Origin: Verrucomicrobiaceae bacterium
GTDB taxonomy: Bacteria; Verrucomicrobiota; Verrucomicrobiia; Verrucomicrobiales; Verrucomicrobiaceae
Reading direction: 5' to 3'
Assembly (NCBI GenBank): GCA_016795485.1
Contig: JAEUHM010000003.1
Coordinates: forward strand, 124,001-188,000
Length of the DNA stretch: 64,000 nt
A model generated the notes under the pieces. That model saw only the letters and a program-made list of their open reading frames with translations, had not been told where the DNA came from and did no database searches. Of the stretch, positions 32,801 through 41,061 are shown one piece after another; positions within the stretch are counted from its first letter, which is position 1; each line of letters opens with the position of its first letter. Made by a program: the position numbers and the translations under genes.

Positions 32801-33266
32801 GGGCAAATGAGACGCGGTAGGAGATGACTTGCTGGGCCTTTGGGTTGAGAAACAGGTGCTTCTGCGGCGGCAAGGTGGGAGTTGGCGGTGCTGATTGGCT
32901 TCCGTGGGACCCAGCAGTGAGGACGAGTTTGAGTTTCTCCGCCAGCACGCGGTTGGGGTAGCGGCCAAAGGCATTGAAGTCCTTCAGCAGGTGGACGACT
33001 AGCATCAGAACGGCGATGTGATGCTGACAAGGCTGGGGTTTGCTGCAATCGCAGACGGCGTCAAGCTTCTGCTGGTTCAGTCTGAGGCGACAAACGAGGG
33101 TGTCTAGCCGGAGGGGGAACTCAGCCTCCAACTGCTGGCCCGTCCAACCCCAGGCGACAGGCTCCCCGGTGGAGAGTAAGCCAGCGGCGTGCATCAAGAC
33201 TGATTTTGGAGCGAGGTTCCAAAGGTCTGCGGGGTCGAGTAAGCGGAGCCGTTCAACGAGGGTCAT
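29835..33266 (-). CDS. SWIM zinc-finger SNF2-family helicase
   Basis: The 1,143-residue protein is an SNF2 ATPase that would translocate on duplex DNA. A SWIM zinc motif CDCSKPQPCQHH lies near residue 76. The ATPase part starts near 680: LRPYQHDGYSWLAFL, Walker A DDMGLGKTLQT, TTYDLVRRD, DEAQ box IIFDEAQAVKN, then LTGTPLENH, and helicase C with VFSQFTRALDHL, FLISLRAGGAGLNL and DRAHRMGQ. I chose ATG 33266; the longer frame reads into the divergent kup leader. Roles in DNA repair or transcription recycling (RapA-like) are inference. The C-terminal half is strongly G+C-biased at third positions, giving long spurious frames on both strands. Confidence 0.92.
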   Translation of the reverse strand: MTLVERLRLLDPADLWNLAPKSVLMHAAGLLSTGEPVAWGWTGQQLEAEFPLRLDTLVCRLRLNQQKLDAVCDCSKPQPCQHHIAVLMLVVHLLKDFNAFGRYPNRVLAEKLKLVLTAGSHGSQSAPPTPTLPPQKHLFLNPKAQQVISYRVSFAPNAENVVATAPSAVSSFTSAWTHTLEEEDRFWAWFTGPAKKLPVFIGLEPGPVEVKGKGRHDYDGRLLFDLVGDVITIRRRLFLDGQPVEGRWHEVGLGFVFLESSKALARVQPQCSWHRLPDLLKALTVNELGSRPKPLYTLEDRIVKVPRAAWNAAGISWSPHGCDFAVNGAPSLPQAATEAQPSINLVPSSPPGTLQVEVCVKQEDILLPGIQSLIPVERLVHSIYPDPSLLGSGQRSTEVMGAIYRCWLCQEPHEAAAILEDIRQSNSFKNLHQRRAAANIVDEIGVSPAWQQEPPDTSVLLVLSSGQWALARDGIQQAAIATALVHEVLGASYGCHWREYFPASPLIAEFSVQGATALQHLEKLMLACQARGIRLTYASNLISLSKLSLSVRALTGKKIDFFELKPEVRSGQELIPQERWDQIINTGVYLDENGTLRVIDIESISALARVKRVIAVQAGEADDEQELLQIPRLRILDWLSLRKHGVHCDIPQEDQALLESLLQFDQLQREPLPSVKATLRPYQHDGYSWLAFLYRHGFGACLADDMGLGKTLQTITLLAAIKEGIVQPLSQTDGKPRPHLLVLPPTLLFNWQSEIRTFYPSLYVHPYTGKGRSLTGIREGVVLTTYDLVRRDIDLLKNKEFDCIIFDEAQAVKNALGERARAMRQLNGRFKLCLTGTPLENHAGEYFSIIDLALPGLLGDRKDFLSSLRNDAGVFDILDRAKPFVLRRTKEKILKELPPKIESDIHLELTEEQKQYYTRAVGEVRQEVLAAYKDKTAQQAGIVALAALTRLRQICVSPALLDPNNTECSPKIGYLCGQLEEIVSEGHAALVFSQFTRALDHLEHHLRDTGIAFQRLDGSTPTDNRRKLVENFQKQTGPAVFLISLRAGGAGLNLTRASYVFHLDPWWNPAVENQASDRAHRMGQQNTVFIQRLLMLNTIEEKIMQLKVRKRALFDQVMQGTITSTEGTGTLMTKDDFKYLLEG

Positions 33267-33435
33267 CAATGCGGGCCGGAGACATTGGCGAGACGGTCTG
33301 ACGATGGAAGAGAAACTTAGCGGACTTGAGGTGGAGCGAAATGGGGCCCCGAAACCGGGACTTGCAAGGGGGCGGGTTTGGCGTAAGGCGTTCTGTCCCG
33401 ACAACACGGGCTCTGGAGTTCTCCAGGGTTTTCAA

Positions 33436-35325
33436 ATGTCAGAACACAACAAGGAAAACAATTGGTCCCTGGCCCTGCTGGCCTTGGGAGTGGTTTTTGG
33501 AGACATCGGCACCAGCCCGCTGTACGCACTCAGAGAGGCGCTCACCCACGCGAATCCGCGCCCGGGAATCCCCCTGGATGTATTGGGGCCGATCTCGCTC
33601 ATGGTTTGGTCACTCGTGATCATGGTTTGCCTGAAGTATCTCACGTTTGTGACGAAGGCGACGAACAAGGGGGAGGGCGGCATGTTCTCACTGCTGACGC
33701 TGTTTCGCTCCCGGTTTGGCCACTCGGGTCCAGGCTGGGTGCTGTTTATTGCGCTAGCGGCGATGTTTGGAGCGGGACTGCTTTACGGAGACGGGATGAT
33801 CACTCCGGCGATCTCGGTGCTTTCTGCGGTGGAAGGACTCAAGGGGGTAAACCCAGCTCTGGGTGAGTATGTCGTGCCCGTAGCAGTGGCTATTCTAGTG
33901 GTGCTGTTCGCCGTGCAGCGGTTCGGCACTGCAAAGATTGGGGTGGCGTTTGGCCCCATCATGATGCTGTGGTTCCTGACGCTGGCGGTGCTGGGTTTGA
34001 TCAACATCGGCAAGCACCCGGCGGTGTTCGCTGCGTTCAATCCTATCCTGGGCCTCGATTTCCTCATTCATCACGGTCATGAAAGCGTGGTGCTGATGGG
34101 CATGGTGCTGCTGGCTGTCACGGGGTGTGAGGCGATGTACGCGGACATTGGCCACTTTGGCCGTCCGCCGCTGCTCAAAGCATGGTACATCGTGGTGTTT
34201 CCTGCCTTGCTGCTCAACTACATGGGCCAAGGCGCGCTGGTGCTCAGTGATGTAGAGGGCTCGCTGCAGCCAGGTTTCCACCACTTCTTCAATTTGGCAC
34301 CTAAACCGCTGCTGATTCCCGTGATCCTGCTGGCGACTGCGGCTACTATCATTGCGTCCCAGGCGATGATCACCGGAGTGTTCAGCCTGACGCAGCAAGC
34401 GGTGCAACTGGGCTACTTGCCGCGCTTACGGATCGTGCACACATCGGCGGATGTTCGGGGTCAAATCTACATGCCGCAGGTGAACTACGCACTGATGATC
34501 GCCTGTGTAGCTCTGGTGATGTCCTTCAAGTCTTCGAGTGCGCTTGCTGCGGCTTACGGGCTGTCCGTGGCTCTGGATATGTTTTTGACAAGCATCATGT
34601 TCTTCCTGGTAGCCATTTCGGTGTGGAAGTGGCCAGTCTGGAAGGCCGGACTGCCAGTTCTGGTGTTCCTGACCCTGGAGAGCGGATACCTTGCAGGAGG
34701 GTTTGTGAAGTTTTTTGACGGAGCGTGGTTCCCGCTGGCCGTGGGCCTGTTCATGTGGGTGCTCATGAAGACCTGGAGTGACGGTCGGGTCATTCTGCGA
34801 GACGCAATGCTGCGTGGCAGACTGCCCACGGACTTCTTGGTAAACGAAATGAAGTCCAACAGCATCATTCGCGTTCCTGGCACGGCCGTGTTCATGAGCG
34901 CAAGCGCGGAGGGTCTTCCGCTCTGCCTGCTCCATCACCTGAAGCACAACAAGGCACTGCATAAGCAAGTGGTGCTGCTTACCGTGAAGTTTGAGGAAGA
35001 TGCACGGGTGACGCCAGAGGACCGAGCCGTGATTGAAGAGATCTACGATGAGTTCTGGAGGGTGACGCTGAGCTACGGGTTTGCCGACACGCCGGATGTT
35101 TTCGCGGACTTAGTGCGGGCATTGGGAACACAGACGACTGTTAAGCCCCAAGGTATCTCGTTTTACCAGAGCAGGGAACTGCTGCTCACCACCGGCCCCG
35201 GCAAGATGGCGGCATGGCGGAAGAAGATCTTCACTTTCTTCTCAAGACTGGCGCGTCCTGCTACGGGATACTTCGAGCTACCGCCGAGACAGGTCATCGA
35301 GTTGGGCATCCAGTTGGAACTCTAA
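33436..35325 (+). CDS. kup: Potassium uptake protein Kup
   Basis: Kup is a proton-coupled K+ importer. The 629 residues start with LALLALGVVFGDIGTSPLYAL, the signature loop of the family, followed by about twelve membrane spans to residue 450 (GAGLLYGDGMITPAISVLSAVEGL near 115), and a C-terminal cytoplasmic part with RVPGTAVFMSASAEGLPLCLLHHLKHN near 490. The ATG at 33436 begins just before the first span; the frame upstream is noncoding. It is divergent from the SNF2 gene (170 bases) and its stop overlaps the tilS start (TAATG). A second Kup lies at 51.1-53.0 kb. Confidence 0.95.
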   Translation: MSEHNKENNWSLALLALGVVFGDIGTSPLYALREALTHANPRPGIPLDVLGPISLMVWSLVIMVCLKYLTFVTKATNKGEGGMFSLLTLFRSRFGHSGPGWVLFIALAAMFGAGLLYGDGMITPAISVLSAVEGLKGVNPALGEYVVPVAVAILVVLFAVQRFGTAKIGVAFGPIMMLWFLTLAVLGLINIGKHPAVFAAFNPILGLDFLIHHGHESVVLMGMVLLAVTGCEAMYADIGHFGRPPLLKAWYIVVFPALLLNYMGQGALVLSDVEGSLQPGFHHFFNLAPKPLLIPVILLATAATIIASQAMITGVFSLTQQAVQLGYLPRLRIVHTSADVRGQIYMPQVNYALMIACVALVMSFKSSSALAAAYGLSVALDMFLTSIMFFLVAISVWKWPVWKAGLPVLVFLTLESGYLAGGFVKFFDGAWFPLAVGLFMWVLMKTWSDGRVILRDAMLRGRLPTDFLVNEMKSNSIIRVPGTAVFMSASAEGLPLCLLHHLKHNKALHKQVVLLTVKFEEDARVTPEDRAVIEEIYDEFWRVTLSYGFADTPDVFADLVRALGTQTTVKPQGISFYQSRELLLTTGPGKMAAWRKKIFTFFSRLARPATGYFELPPRQVIELGIQLEL

Positions 35326-36290
35326 TGCTGCAAGGGGTCAGGGAACAACTCTTCGGGTTTGATCGCTCAGCCACCTCTTTGGTAGGGGTGTCCGGTGGAG
35401 TGGACTCGGTGGTGCTTCTGCACGTGCTCAAGGAAATCGGATTCAAAAACCTGATCGTGTGCCATCTGAACCACCAGTTGCGGCCCAAAGAGGCGGAGAA
35501 GGACGAGTATTTCGTCAGGAGACTGGCCGAGAAGCTCAATTTCACGCTGGATGTGGCTGAGGTGGACGTTGCCGGATACGCGGCGGAGAACAAACTCTCT
35601 GTGGAACTGTCTGCCAGGGTCTTGCGCTATCAATACTTTGAGATGTGCGCGGAGGAACATGGAGCGGACAAAGTTTTTCTGGCGCACCATGCAGATGATC
35701 AAGCCGAGACGGTGCTCATGAATGTGTTGCGAGGTACAGGGGTAACCGGGATGGCCGGGATGCGGTTCATGAACCAACTAGAAGGCGGGCTCAAGCTGGT
35801 GCGGCCATTTTTGGGCGTGAGAAGGTCTGAGATCGAGGACTACGCCAAGGCTGGGAAGATCAACTGGCGGGAGGATGCATCCAACGCCAGCTCTGACTAC
35901 ACGCGCAATCGGCTGCGGCATGAGGCGCTGCCGCTGCTGAGTGAGATCATGCAGCGCGACACGGTGACGAGGCTAGTGAGCTTGGCTGAACTGGCTCGAG
36001 AAGATGATGATGCGCTCAATGTGCTGGCAATGGAAGCGCGAGAAGCGTGTGCTGACACCGGAGGAGGAACGCTAAAGTGCAGTGAACTCAAAAAGCAGCC
36101 GCGCGCCATCCAGCGGCGGGTGGTGCTTAACTGGCTGCGGACCTCATCTGTGCCAGGGGTAGGAATGGCTGAGGTGGAGGCGGTCTTGGGCCTCCTGACG
36201 GAAGAGACGCCAGCCCGGGTCAATCTGCCTGGGGGGCTACAGGTCCGACGGAAGTCTAAAACTCTCACAATTGCCAAGCAAGACGCTTGA
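35325..36290 (+). CDS. tilS: tRNA(Ile)-lysidine synthase
   Basis: TilS adds lysine to C34 of tRNA-Ile(CAU) so that it reads AUA. The 321 residues carry the PP-loop SGGVDSVVLLHVL near 21, HLNHQLRPKEAEKDE near 46, and FLAHHADDQAETVLMNVLRG near 118 with a GVTGMAGM stretch. ASNASSDYTRNRLRHEALP near 185 is the family's RN-R motif. The C-terminal TilS substrate-binding domains appear shortened, as in many non-proteobacterial forms. The ATG overlaps the kup stop in TAATG, so the two genes are translationally coupled, an unusual pairing. I see no hpt or ftsH neighbour, common elsewhere. Confidence 0.92.
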   Translation: MLQGVREQLFGFDRSATSLVGVSGGVDSVVLLHVLKEIGFKNLIVCHLNHQLRPKEAEKDEYFVRRLAEKLNFTLDVAEVDVAGYAAENKLSVELSARVLRYQYFEMCAEEHGADKVFLAHHADDQAETVLMNVLRGTGVTGMAGMRFMNQLEGGLKLVRPFLGVRRSEIEDYAKAGKINWREDASNASSDYTRNRLRHEALPLLSEIMQRDTVTRLVSLAELAREDDDALNVLAMEAREACADTGGGTLKCSELKKQPRAIQRRVVLNWLRTSSVPGVGMAEVEAVLGLLTEETPARVNLPGGLQVRRKSKTLTIAKQDA

Positions 36291-36332
36291 CCTATGGCCA
36301 GAATGCGTTGCATTACCCGCCCACCAAACCCC

Positions 36333-36821
36333 ATGAGCCACGCACGAGCTTTAGCCGCATTCAGCATCACGATGCTGCTGTCAAACTGTGCGCCAATGGA
36401 CCCGTATGGGCAGCCCTACCCCCAACAGGGTTATCCGCAACAAGGCTATCCCGCACAGGGCCAAGCGCCTTACGGCTATGGCCAACAACAAGGCTACGGA
36501 AACACGGGGGCCTACGCACCACAAGGGTATGGGCAGCCCCAACAGCAAGGTGCATACGCACAAGGTCCACAGCAGTATCCTGGACAGCCATACACCCCGC
36601 CGCCCCAAACTTCTCAACAGCCTCGGCCGCCAGCACAAAGTGATTATTTGCCGCACCTGAGCCAGGAATATCGCAGTGGATACGAGATCGGCGCAAAAGA
36701 CCGCCAGTATGGGTATCCCAGAGACTACCGGCGTGCGTATGAACGATTTGGGCGCGGCTACGAGTCTTATTTCCAGGAAGGCTACACTGACGGATACGAC
36801 GGACGTCAAATGGCCCACTAG
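36333..36821 (+). CDS. Lipoprotein rich in Tyr, Gln, Gly and Pro
   Basis: From ATG 36333 this is 162 residues: a lipoprotein leader (LAAFSITMLLSNC, lipobox Cys near residue 21), then repeats of the type YPQQGYPQQGYPAQG and YGQQQGYGNTG (30-105), a Pro-rich linker, and a C-terminal aromatic block YRSGYEIGAKDRQYGYPRD with four GY or YxxG turns and DGYDG near the end. The Q/Y/G-rich part resembles low-complexity prion-like or adhesive segments. The conserved tail with evenly spaced Asp-Gly-Tyr may be a small domain of its own. Function unknown; surface or matrix binding is a guess. Confidence 0.7.
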   Translation: MSHARALAAFSITMLLSNCAPMDPYGQPYPQQGYPQQGYPAQGQAPYGYGQQQGYGNTGAYAPQGYGQPQQQGAYAQGPQQYPGQPYTPPPQTSQQPRPPAQSDYLPHLSQEYRSGYEIGAKDRQYGYPRDYRRAYERFGRGYESYFQEGYTDGYDGRQMAH

Positions 36822-36865
36822 CCGCACTCCTTTTACACTTACTCCCCACTCATCCAACGACCCCA

Positions 36866-38635
36866 ATGCCAACAGCCCCAGCAACTACCCTCCGTAATGC
36901 CATCATTCGATTCGCCGGAAACTCCCAGGACGGGATTCAGTCCGTAGGCGGCATCCTCGCCCGTCTCGCCGGCCGCACCGCTCAGGACGTCATGACTTAT
37001 ATGACGATTCCCTCCACCATCTCAGGCGGGCCTTCGATCTTCCAGGTGCACCTTGGCTCAGGAGAAGTCGTCCATGCAGGTGACCAAGCCGATGTGCTCG
37101 TCGTGTTCTATCAGCACAGCTACAACGATCACATTTCCGCAGTGCGTGACGGTGGCATTTGCATTTACGACAGTGGCGAAGTGACCGAGTTCAAGCACGA
37201 GCGTGGTATCACTCACGTGGGTGTACCGTTCACCACGGCAACGATTGAGGCTACTGGCGGAACTGCTCGTGATCGAGGCAAGAACATCTTCGTCCTAGGA
37301 CTCGTTTGCGCGGCGTTTAACTTGGACAAAGACAAGGTGGTTGGCATTCTCCAGCGTCAGTTCGGCAAGAAAGACGACAGCGTGCTCCGTGCTGCGATGC
37401 AGGCGTTTGATGCAGGATTTGCCTACCACGTCGGCGATCTTCAGAAGTTTGCCTTCAGCCCCGGTGAAGCCAAGGGCGCTCGTCCACGTATCTCTTCTGA
37501 CGGTAACCAGATGCTTACTCTCGGTCTTCTGGCCGGCGGTGTGCGCTACGGTGCCGCTTATCCAATCACCCCATGGTCATCCGTCATGGAAGCCCTGCGG
37601 ACGGAGCTTCCGAAGTATGGTGGCCTATTCGTGCAGGCTGAAGATGAACTTGCGGCTGTCTCTATGGCCATCGGAGCAGCGTTTGCAGGGCACCTCTCCA
37701 TGACTGGAAGTTCTGGCCCTGGTCTGAGCCTCAAAATGGAGGCACTCAGCTATGCTTCCATGGCCGAGTTGCCATTGATCGTTGTTAACGTGCAGCGGGG
37801 TGGCCCTTCCACAGGTCTGCCAACTTCCATGGAGCAATCGGATCTGCTTCAGGCCATCTACGGTTCACACGGTGACTGCCCACGCATTGTCGTAGCTCCA
37901 TCGGATGTGGAAGACTGCTTCTACATCGCAATCGAGGCCTGTAAGATGGCCCGCAAGTATTCCTGCCCAGTAATCATTTTGAGCGACCAAGCGATCTCGT
38001 CCCGAATCGAGGCGTTTGAGGAGCCTGATCTCGACAAGAACTGGATCGAGCCTGAACTCGACCTCGCGACTCGTCCTGCAGACTTCAAGCCTTATCCGCT
38101 CGATGCTATCACACGTCATGCACCTCCAGGGGCGAAGATGGCTAGCGGAAAGTATCCGATCGTGACCGGTCTGGAGCACGATGAGTGGGGCCATCCATCC
38201 GGTAGCCCCAAGATGCACACCAGCATGACGGCCAAGCGCCGCAACAAGCTGATCGAGCTATCAAAGGAGTTGCCTGTTCCTGCAATCCATGGTGATGCCG
38301 CTGGTGATGTTCTTATCGTCGCATGGGGATCCACCACTGGTCCAGTGCGTGAGAGCACAGATCGTCTGCGTTCCGAAGGACACAAAGTAGGCTGCATGGC
38401 GATGCGTCACCTGCATCCTCTGCCTGCGGGTCTTGAGGAGACCTTCAAGAACTACAAGCATGTCATCGTCGTAGAGATCAATGACTGCGGAATGTATGGT
38501 TATGGCCAGTTGGCCATGTTGCTGCGTGCGGCTTATGCGATGCCTCACATTTCTTCGGTGACGAAGACGGACGGTCTGGCTTATCGGATCCGCGAGATCG
38601 TCACAGGCGTGGAGAAAGTTCTCGCATCAGCGTAA
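36866..38635 (+). CDS. korA: 2-oxoacid:ferredoxin oxidoreductase, fused gamma-alpha subunit
   Basis: This enzyme oxidises 2-oxoglutarate (or another 2-oxoacid) to the acyl-CoA with ferredoxin. The 589 residues hold a gamma domain first (RFAGNSQDGIQSVGGILARL, about 15-190), then the alpha (pyrimidine-binding) domain from about 210: ITPWSSVMEALR, SGPGLSLKMEALSYA, QRGGPSTGLPTSMEQSDLL, and a C-terminal transketolase-like part (VLIVAWGSTTGPVRES near 475). Gamma-alpha fusion is typical of KorA in Bacteroidetes and Verrucomicrobia. The beta (TPP) subunit korB is not beside it in this window, which is unusual. Substrate is inferred by family. Confidence 0.9.
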   Translation: MPTAPATTLRNAIIRFAGNSQDGIQSVGGILARLAGRTAQDVMTYMTIPSTISGGPSIFQVHLGSGEVVHAGDQADVLVVFYQHSYNDHISAVRDGGICIYDSGEVTEFKHERGITHVGVPFTTATIEATGGTARDRGKNIFVLGLVCAAFNLDKDKVVGILQRQFGKKDDSVLRAAMQAFDAGFAYHVGDLQKFAFSPGEAKGARPRISSDGNQMLTLGLLAGGVRYGAAYPITPWSSVMEALRTELPKYGGLFVQAEDELAAVSMAIGAAFAGHLSMTGSSGPGLSLKMEALSYASMAELPLIVVNVQRGGPSTGLPTSMEQSDLLQAIYGSHGDCPRIVVAPSDVEDCFYIAIEACKMARKYSCPVIILSDQAISSRIEAFEEPDLDKNWIEPELDLATRPADFKPYPLDAITRHAPPGAKMASGKYPIVTGLEHDEWGHPSGSPKMHTSMTAKRRNKLIELSKELPVPAIHGDAAGDVLIVAWGSTTGPVRESTDRLRSEGHKVGCMAMRHLHPLPAGLEETFKNYKHVIVVEINDCGMYGYGQLAMLLRAAYAMPHISSVTKTDGLAYRIREIVTGVEKVLASA

Positions 38636-38656
38636 ACCAAAGCCTGCTGAGATTGC

Positions 38657-40273
38657 ATGATGCCCAGACTCGCCAAGGGAGCGCTCCTGCTCCTCTTGCC
38701 GGTGTTGGCGTCATGCACAAGCACTCGCACTCCAAGAGTTAAGACGGCTAAGGTAGGTCTTACCGCCCAACCAGGCGGAACCATCAAAGACCGACGGCTG
38801 GATCACGCATTGGAAGCTCTGAGTGCTACCAGGGACAAACTGGATCAAGAACTGACCAGCAGAGTGTTGCTCCGCTTGCAGGAGAAAGTGTCTCTCCGCG
38901 AGTGGAATCGACCGTTGCGTGTGCGGGGTGTTGTGCAGGATTGGGACATCTCCTTTGATGTGAAGGACTTCGGGGAGCAAGGCAAGCCGGAGTGGTCGCC
39001 GTCGGTTTTCGACCAGCTCTATCCAGTGACTTGTTTTGAGACCGATGACTACCTGCACCACAACAAGGGCTCGGGTGCTGGTGTTCCGCTCATTCTGGTG
39101 AACAAGGATGTGAAAACCATTCGCGAGGCCCGCTCATTCAGGCCCGGTAATGCCCTTTACGTCCCTGGCACCGCCTTGTTTGACTTCACCGTCGATCGGG
39201 AAGGGGACGACGTCCGGAGTGTGCGCTTACGATTGGTGAATACCATGGACCACCGTGAGGTGAACGTGGGAAAAAAGAGAGTTAAGGTCGCGTGGGACGT
39301 CACTTGTGCGGTAGAAGCCAATCTGCGCGACCGCTATATCCTGGAGAATGGACTGAAAGGCCTACTTCGACCCGACAAGCGCTCTGAGGACGTGGGTCTG
39401 TTTGGTATCAATGCGGTCCGTCCGGGACAGATTCCGGTCGTGTTTGTTCATGGTCTCGACTCCAGCCCAGCCATTTGGCGAAATGCAGTGAACGAGATGC
39501 TCTATCAACCCGAGCTACGAGAAAAATACATCCCGCTTCTGTTTCTCTATCCGTCTGGGCTGCCCGTCCTGTCATCCGCTGCGAGGTTGCGCGAGAGCAT
39601 TCAAGCCTACCTCAAAACTTGGGACCCGGAAGGCAAAAATCCCGATCTGAAGCGAATGATCCTTGTGGGCCATAGCATGGGCGGCTTGCTCAGCAGACTG
39701 CAAGTGATTGACTCAGGGGATGAACTCTGGAAGGCGTTCTTTTCCGTGCCAGTTAATGAGTTGAACTTGCTACCCGATGAGCAGGAGAAACAACTACAGC
39801 GCGCGCTGACATTTAACACTCAACCTAGTGTTAAGCGAGTTATCTTCATTGCCGTGCCGCACCGAGGGAGCAAGATTGCCGATTTACAGCCAGTGCGCTG
39901 GCTTGTTCGTCTGATCAAACTGCCTGGCAGGCTGGCTGACATCGCTACCACCATCCTTACTCGAGATCCGAGCCTTCTGAATCCCGCACTTCTCAGGTTC
40001 CACTCGCTTGGATTGCGCAGTGTAGATATGCTGTCACCAGGGCATCCGTATTTTGAGGCGATCGACAAACGGAAGATTCAGGTGCCATTCCACAGCATTA
40101 TCGGTGACCGTGGCAAAGGCGGTGGCGAGAAAAGCTCCGATGGCTTTGTGCCATACTGGAGCTCTCATCTAGACGGAGCAGAGTCGGAGTTGATCGTTCC
40201 CTATGGTCACAGTTGCACGAATGAGCCACAGACGATAAGCGAGATCATTCGTATCCTCTCCAAGAGCAACTAA
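38657..40273 (+). CDS. Lipoprotein with alpha/beta hydrolase domain
   Basis: The 538-residue protein starts with a lipoprotein leader (GALLLLLPVLASCTS, Cys at residue 20). The first half (about 30-245) is an unassigned beta-rich domain with DWDISFDVKDFGEQGKP and LYVPGTALFDFTV. The second half is a lipase-like alpha/beta hydrolase: IPVVFVHGLDSSPAIW near 255 (oxyanion HG), GHSMGGLLSRL near 337 with the nucleophile Ser, VPHRGSKIADL near 398, SSDGFVPYWSSHLDG near 497 carrying the likely Asp, and YGHSCTNEP with the His near 517. It is probably anchored in the outer membrane facing the periplasm. It sits 21 bases after korA. Confidence 0.85.
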   Translation: MMPRLAKGALLLLLPVLASCTSTRTPRVKTAKVGLTAQPGGTIKDRRLDHALEALSATRDKLDQELTSRVLLRLQEKVSLREWNRPLRVRGVVQDWDISFDVKDFGEQGKPEWSPSVFDQLYPVTCFETDDYLHHNKGSGAGVPLILVNKDVKTIREARSFRPGNALYVPGTALFDFTVDREGDDVRSVRLRLVNTMDHREVNVGKKRVKVAWDVTCAVEANLRDRYILENGLKGLLRPDKRSEDVGLFGINAVRPGQIPVVFVHGLDSSPAIWRNAVNEMLYQPELREKYIPLLFLYPSGLPVLSSAARLRESIQAYLKTWDPEGKNPDLKRMILVGHSMGGLLSRLQVIDSGDELWKAFFSVPVNELNLLPDEQEKQLQRALTFNTQPSVKRVIFIAVPHRGSKIADLQPVRWLVRLIKLPGRLADIATTILTRDPSLLNPALLRFHSLGLRSVDMLSPGHPYFEAIDKRKIQVPFHSIIGDRGKGGGEKSSDGFVPYWSSHLDGAESELIVPYGHSCTNEPQTISEIIRILSKSN

Positions 40274-40281
40274 CCGCACCC

Positions 40282-41061
40282 ATGTCCGTCATCGACAAAC
40301 TTGAGGCCAGATTTGGCCACTTTGCCATCCCCGGTCTGATACGGGTATTTGCCCTGGCACAACTACTCAACTGGCTGCTGATCATGTTGGTGCCAGATTA
40401 CTTGGCATTGCTCGTGTTTGATCGCGAGGCGATTCTCAGTGGCGAAGTATGGCGCCTGTTTTCTTATGCGCTGTTGCCTGGGAGCTTTGGGATCATTTGG
40501 GTGCTCTTCGGAGTGTTTTTCATGTGGATGCTGAATGATGGCCTCGAAGCGGAGTGGGGAGCGTTCAAAGTGAACCTGTACATTCTGAGCGGTCTCTTCT
40601 TCAGTGCTATCGGGGGCTTTCTGTCGCCCATTCCAGATCATGGATGGATTCTCTGGTCGAGCGTGCTGTTCGCCTTTGCGAGTTACTATCCTAACCATGA
40701 GATCATGCTTTACATGATTGTGCCGCTAAAGATGAAGTGGGTGGCCGCGCTGACTGCGGGGGCTATGTTTTTTCAGTTGCTCGGCAATCCAGAACTGCGG
40801 TTAGCCATTGTGTTTGGGCTCATCAACTTCTTCATCGTTTTCCTCCCAGGATTCATCAAGAATGCAGGGCGGAAAGCTGCAACCAACTCTCGACGAATGA
40901 AGTTTCAGGCCGCACAGTTGGACGAGTCTGAAGCACTTCATACGTGCTCCGTGTGCGGAAAAACGAGCAATGATCACCCTTCACTTGGATTTCGTGTCAC
41001 GGCAGACGGCGATGACATCTGTGACGAGTGCCGAGCTCAGAAGCTATTGAGCAAGGGCTGA
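40282..41061 (+). CDS. Rhomboid-like membrane protein with C-terminal zinc ribbon
   Basis: The 259 residues show about six membrane spans (15-205) with the rhomboid layout: EVWRLFSYALLPG near 54, FMWMLNDGLEAEWGAFKVNLY near 78 (compare the WR and LE.. motifs of the fold). The catalytic GxSG is absent; the equivalent stretch reads WSSVLFAFASYYPN. A catalytically dead, derlin-like member is therefore likely. The C-terminus has a zinc ribbon CSVCGKTSND ... DDICDEC (about 222-250). It starts 8 bases after the lipoprotein hydrolase and overlaps the end of convergent tatD by 18 bases. Role unknown. Confidence 0.75.
   Translation: MSVIDKLEARFGHFAIPGLIRVFALAQLLNWLLIMLVPDYLALLVFDREAILSGEVWRLFSYALLPGSFGIIWVLFGVFFMWMLNDGLEAEWGAFKVNLYILSGLFFSAIGGFLSPIPDHGWILWSSVLFAFASYYPNHEIMLYMIVPLKMKWVAALTAGAMFFQLLGNPELRLAIVFGLINFFIVFLPGFIKNAGRKAATNSRRMKFQAAQLDESEALHTCSVCGKTSNDHPSLGFRVTADGDDICDECRAQKLLSKG

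Noticed and set aside
33267-33435. A c-di-AMP riboswitch upstream of kup
   Set aside because: The leader is only 170 bases and I could not identify the conserved ydaO core; a covariance search would be needed.
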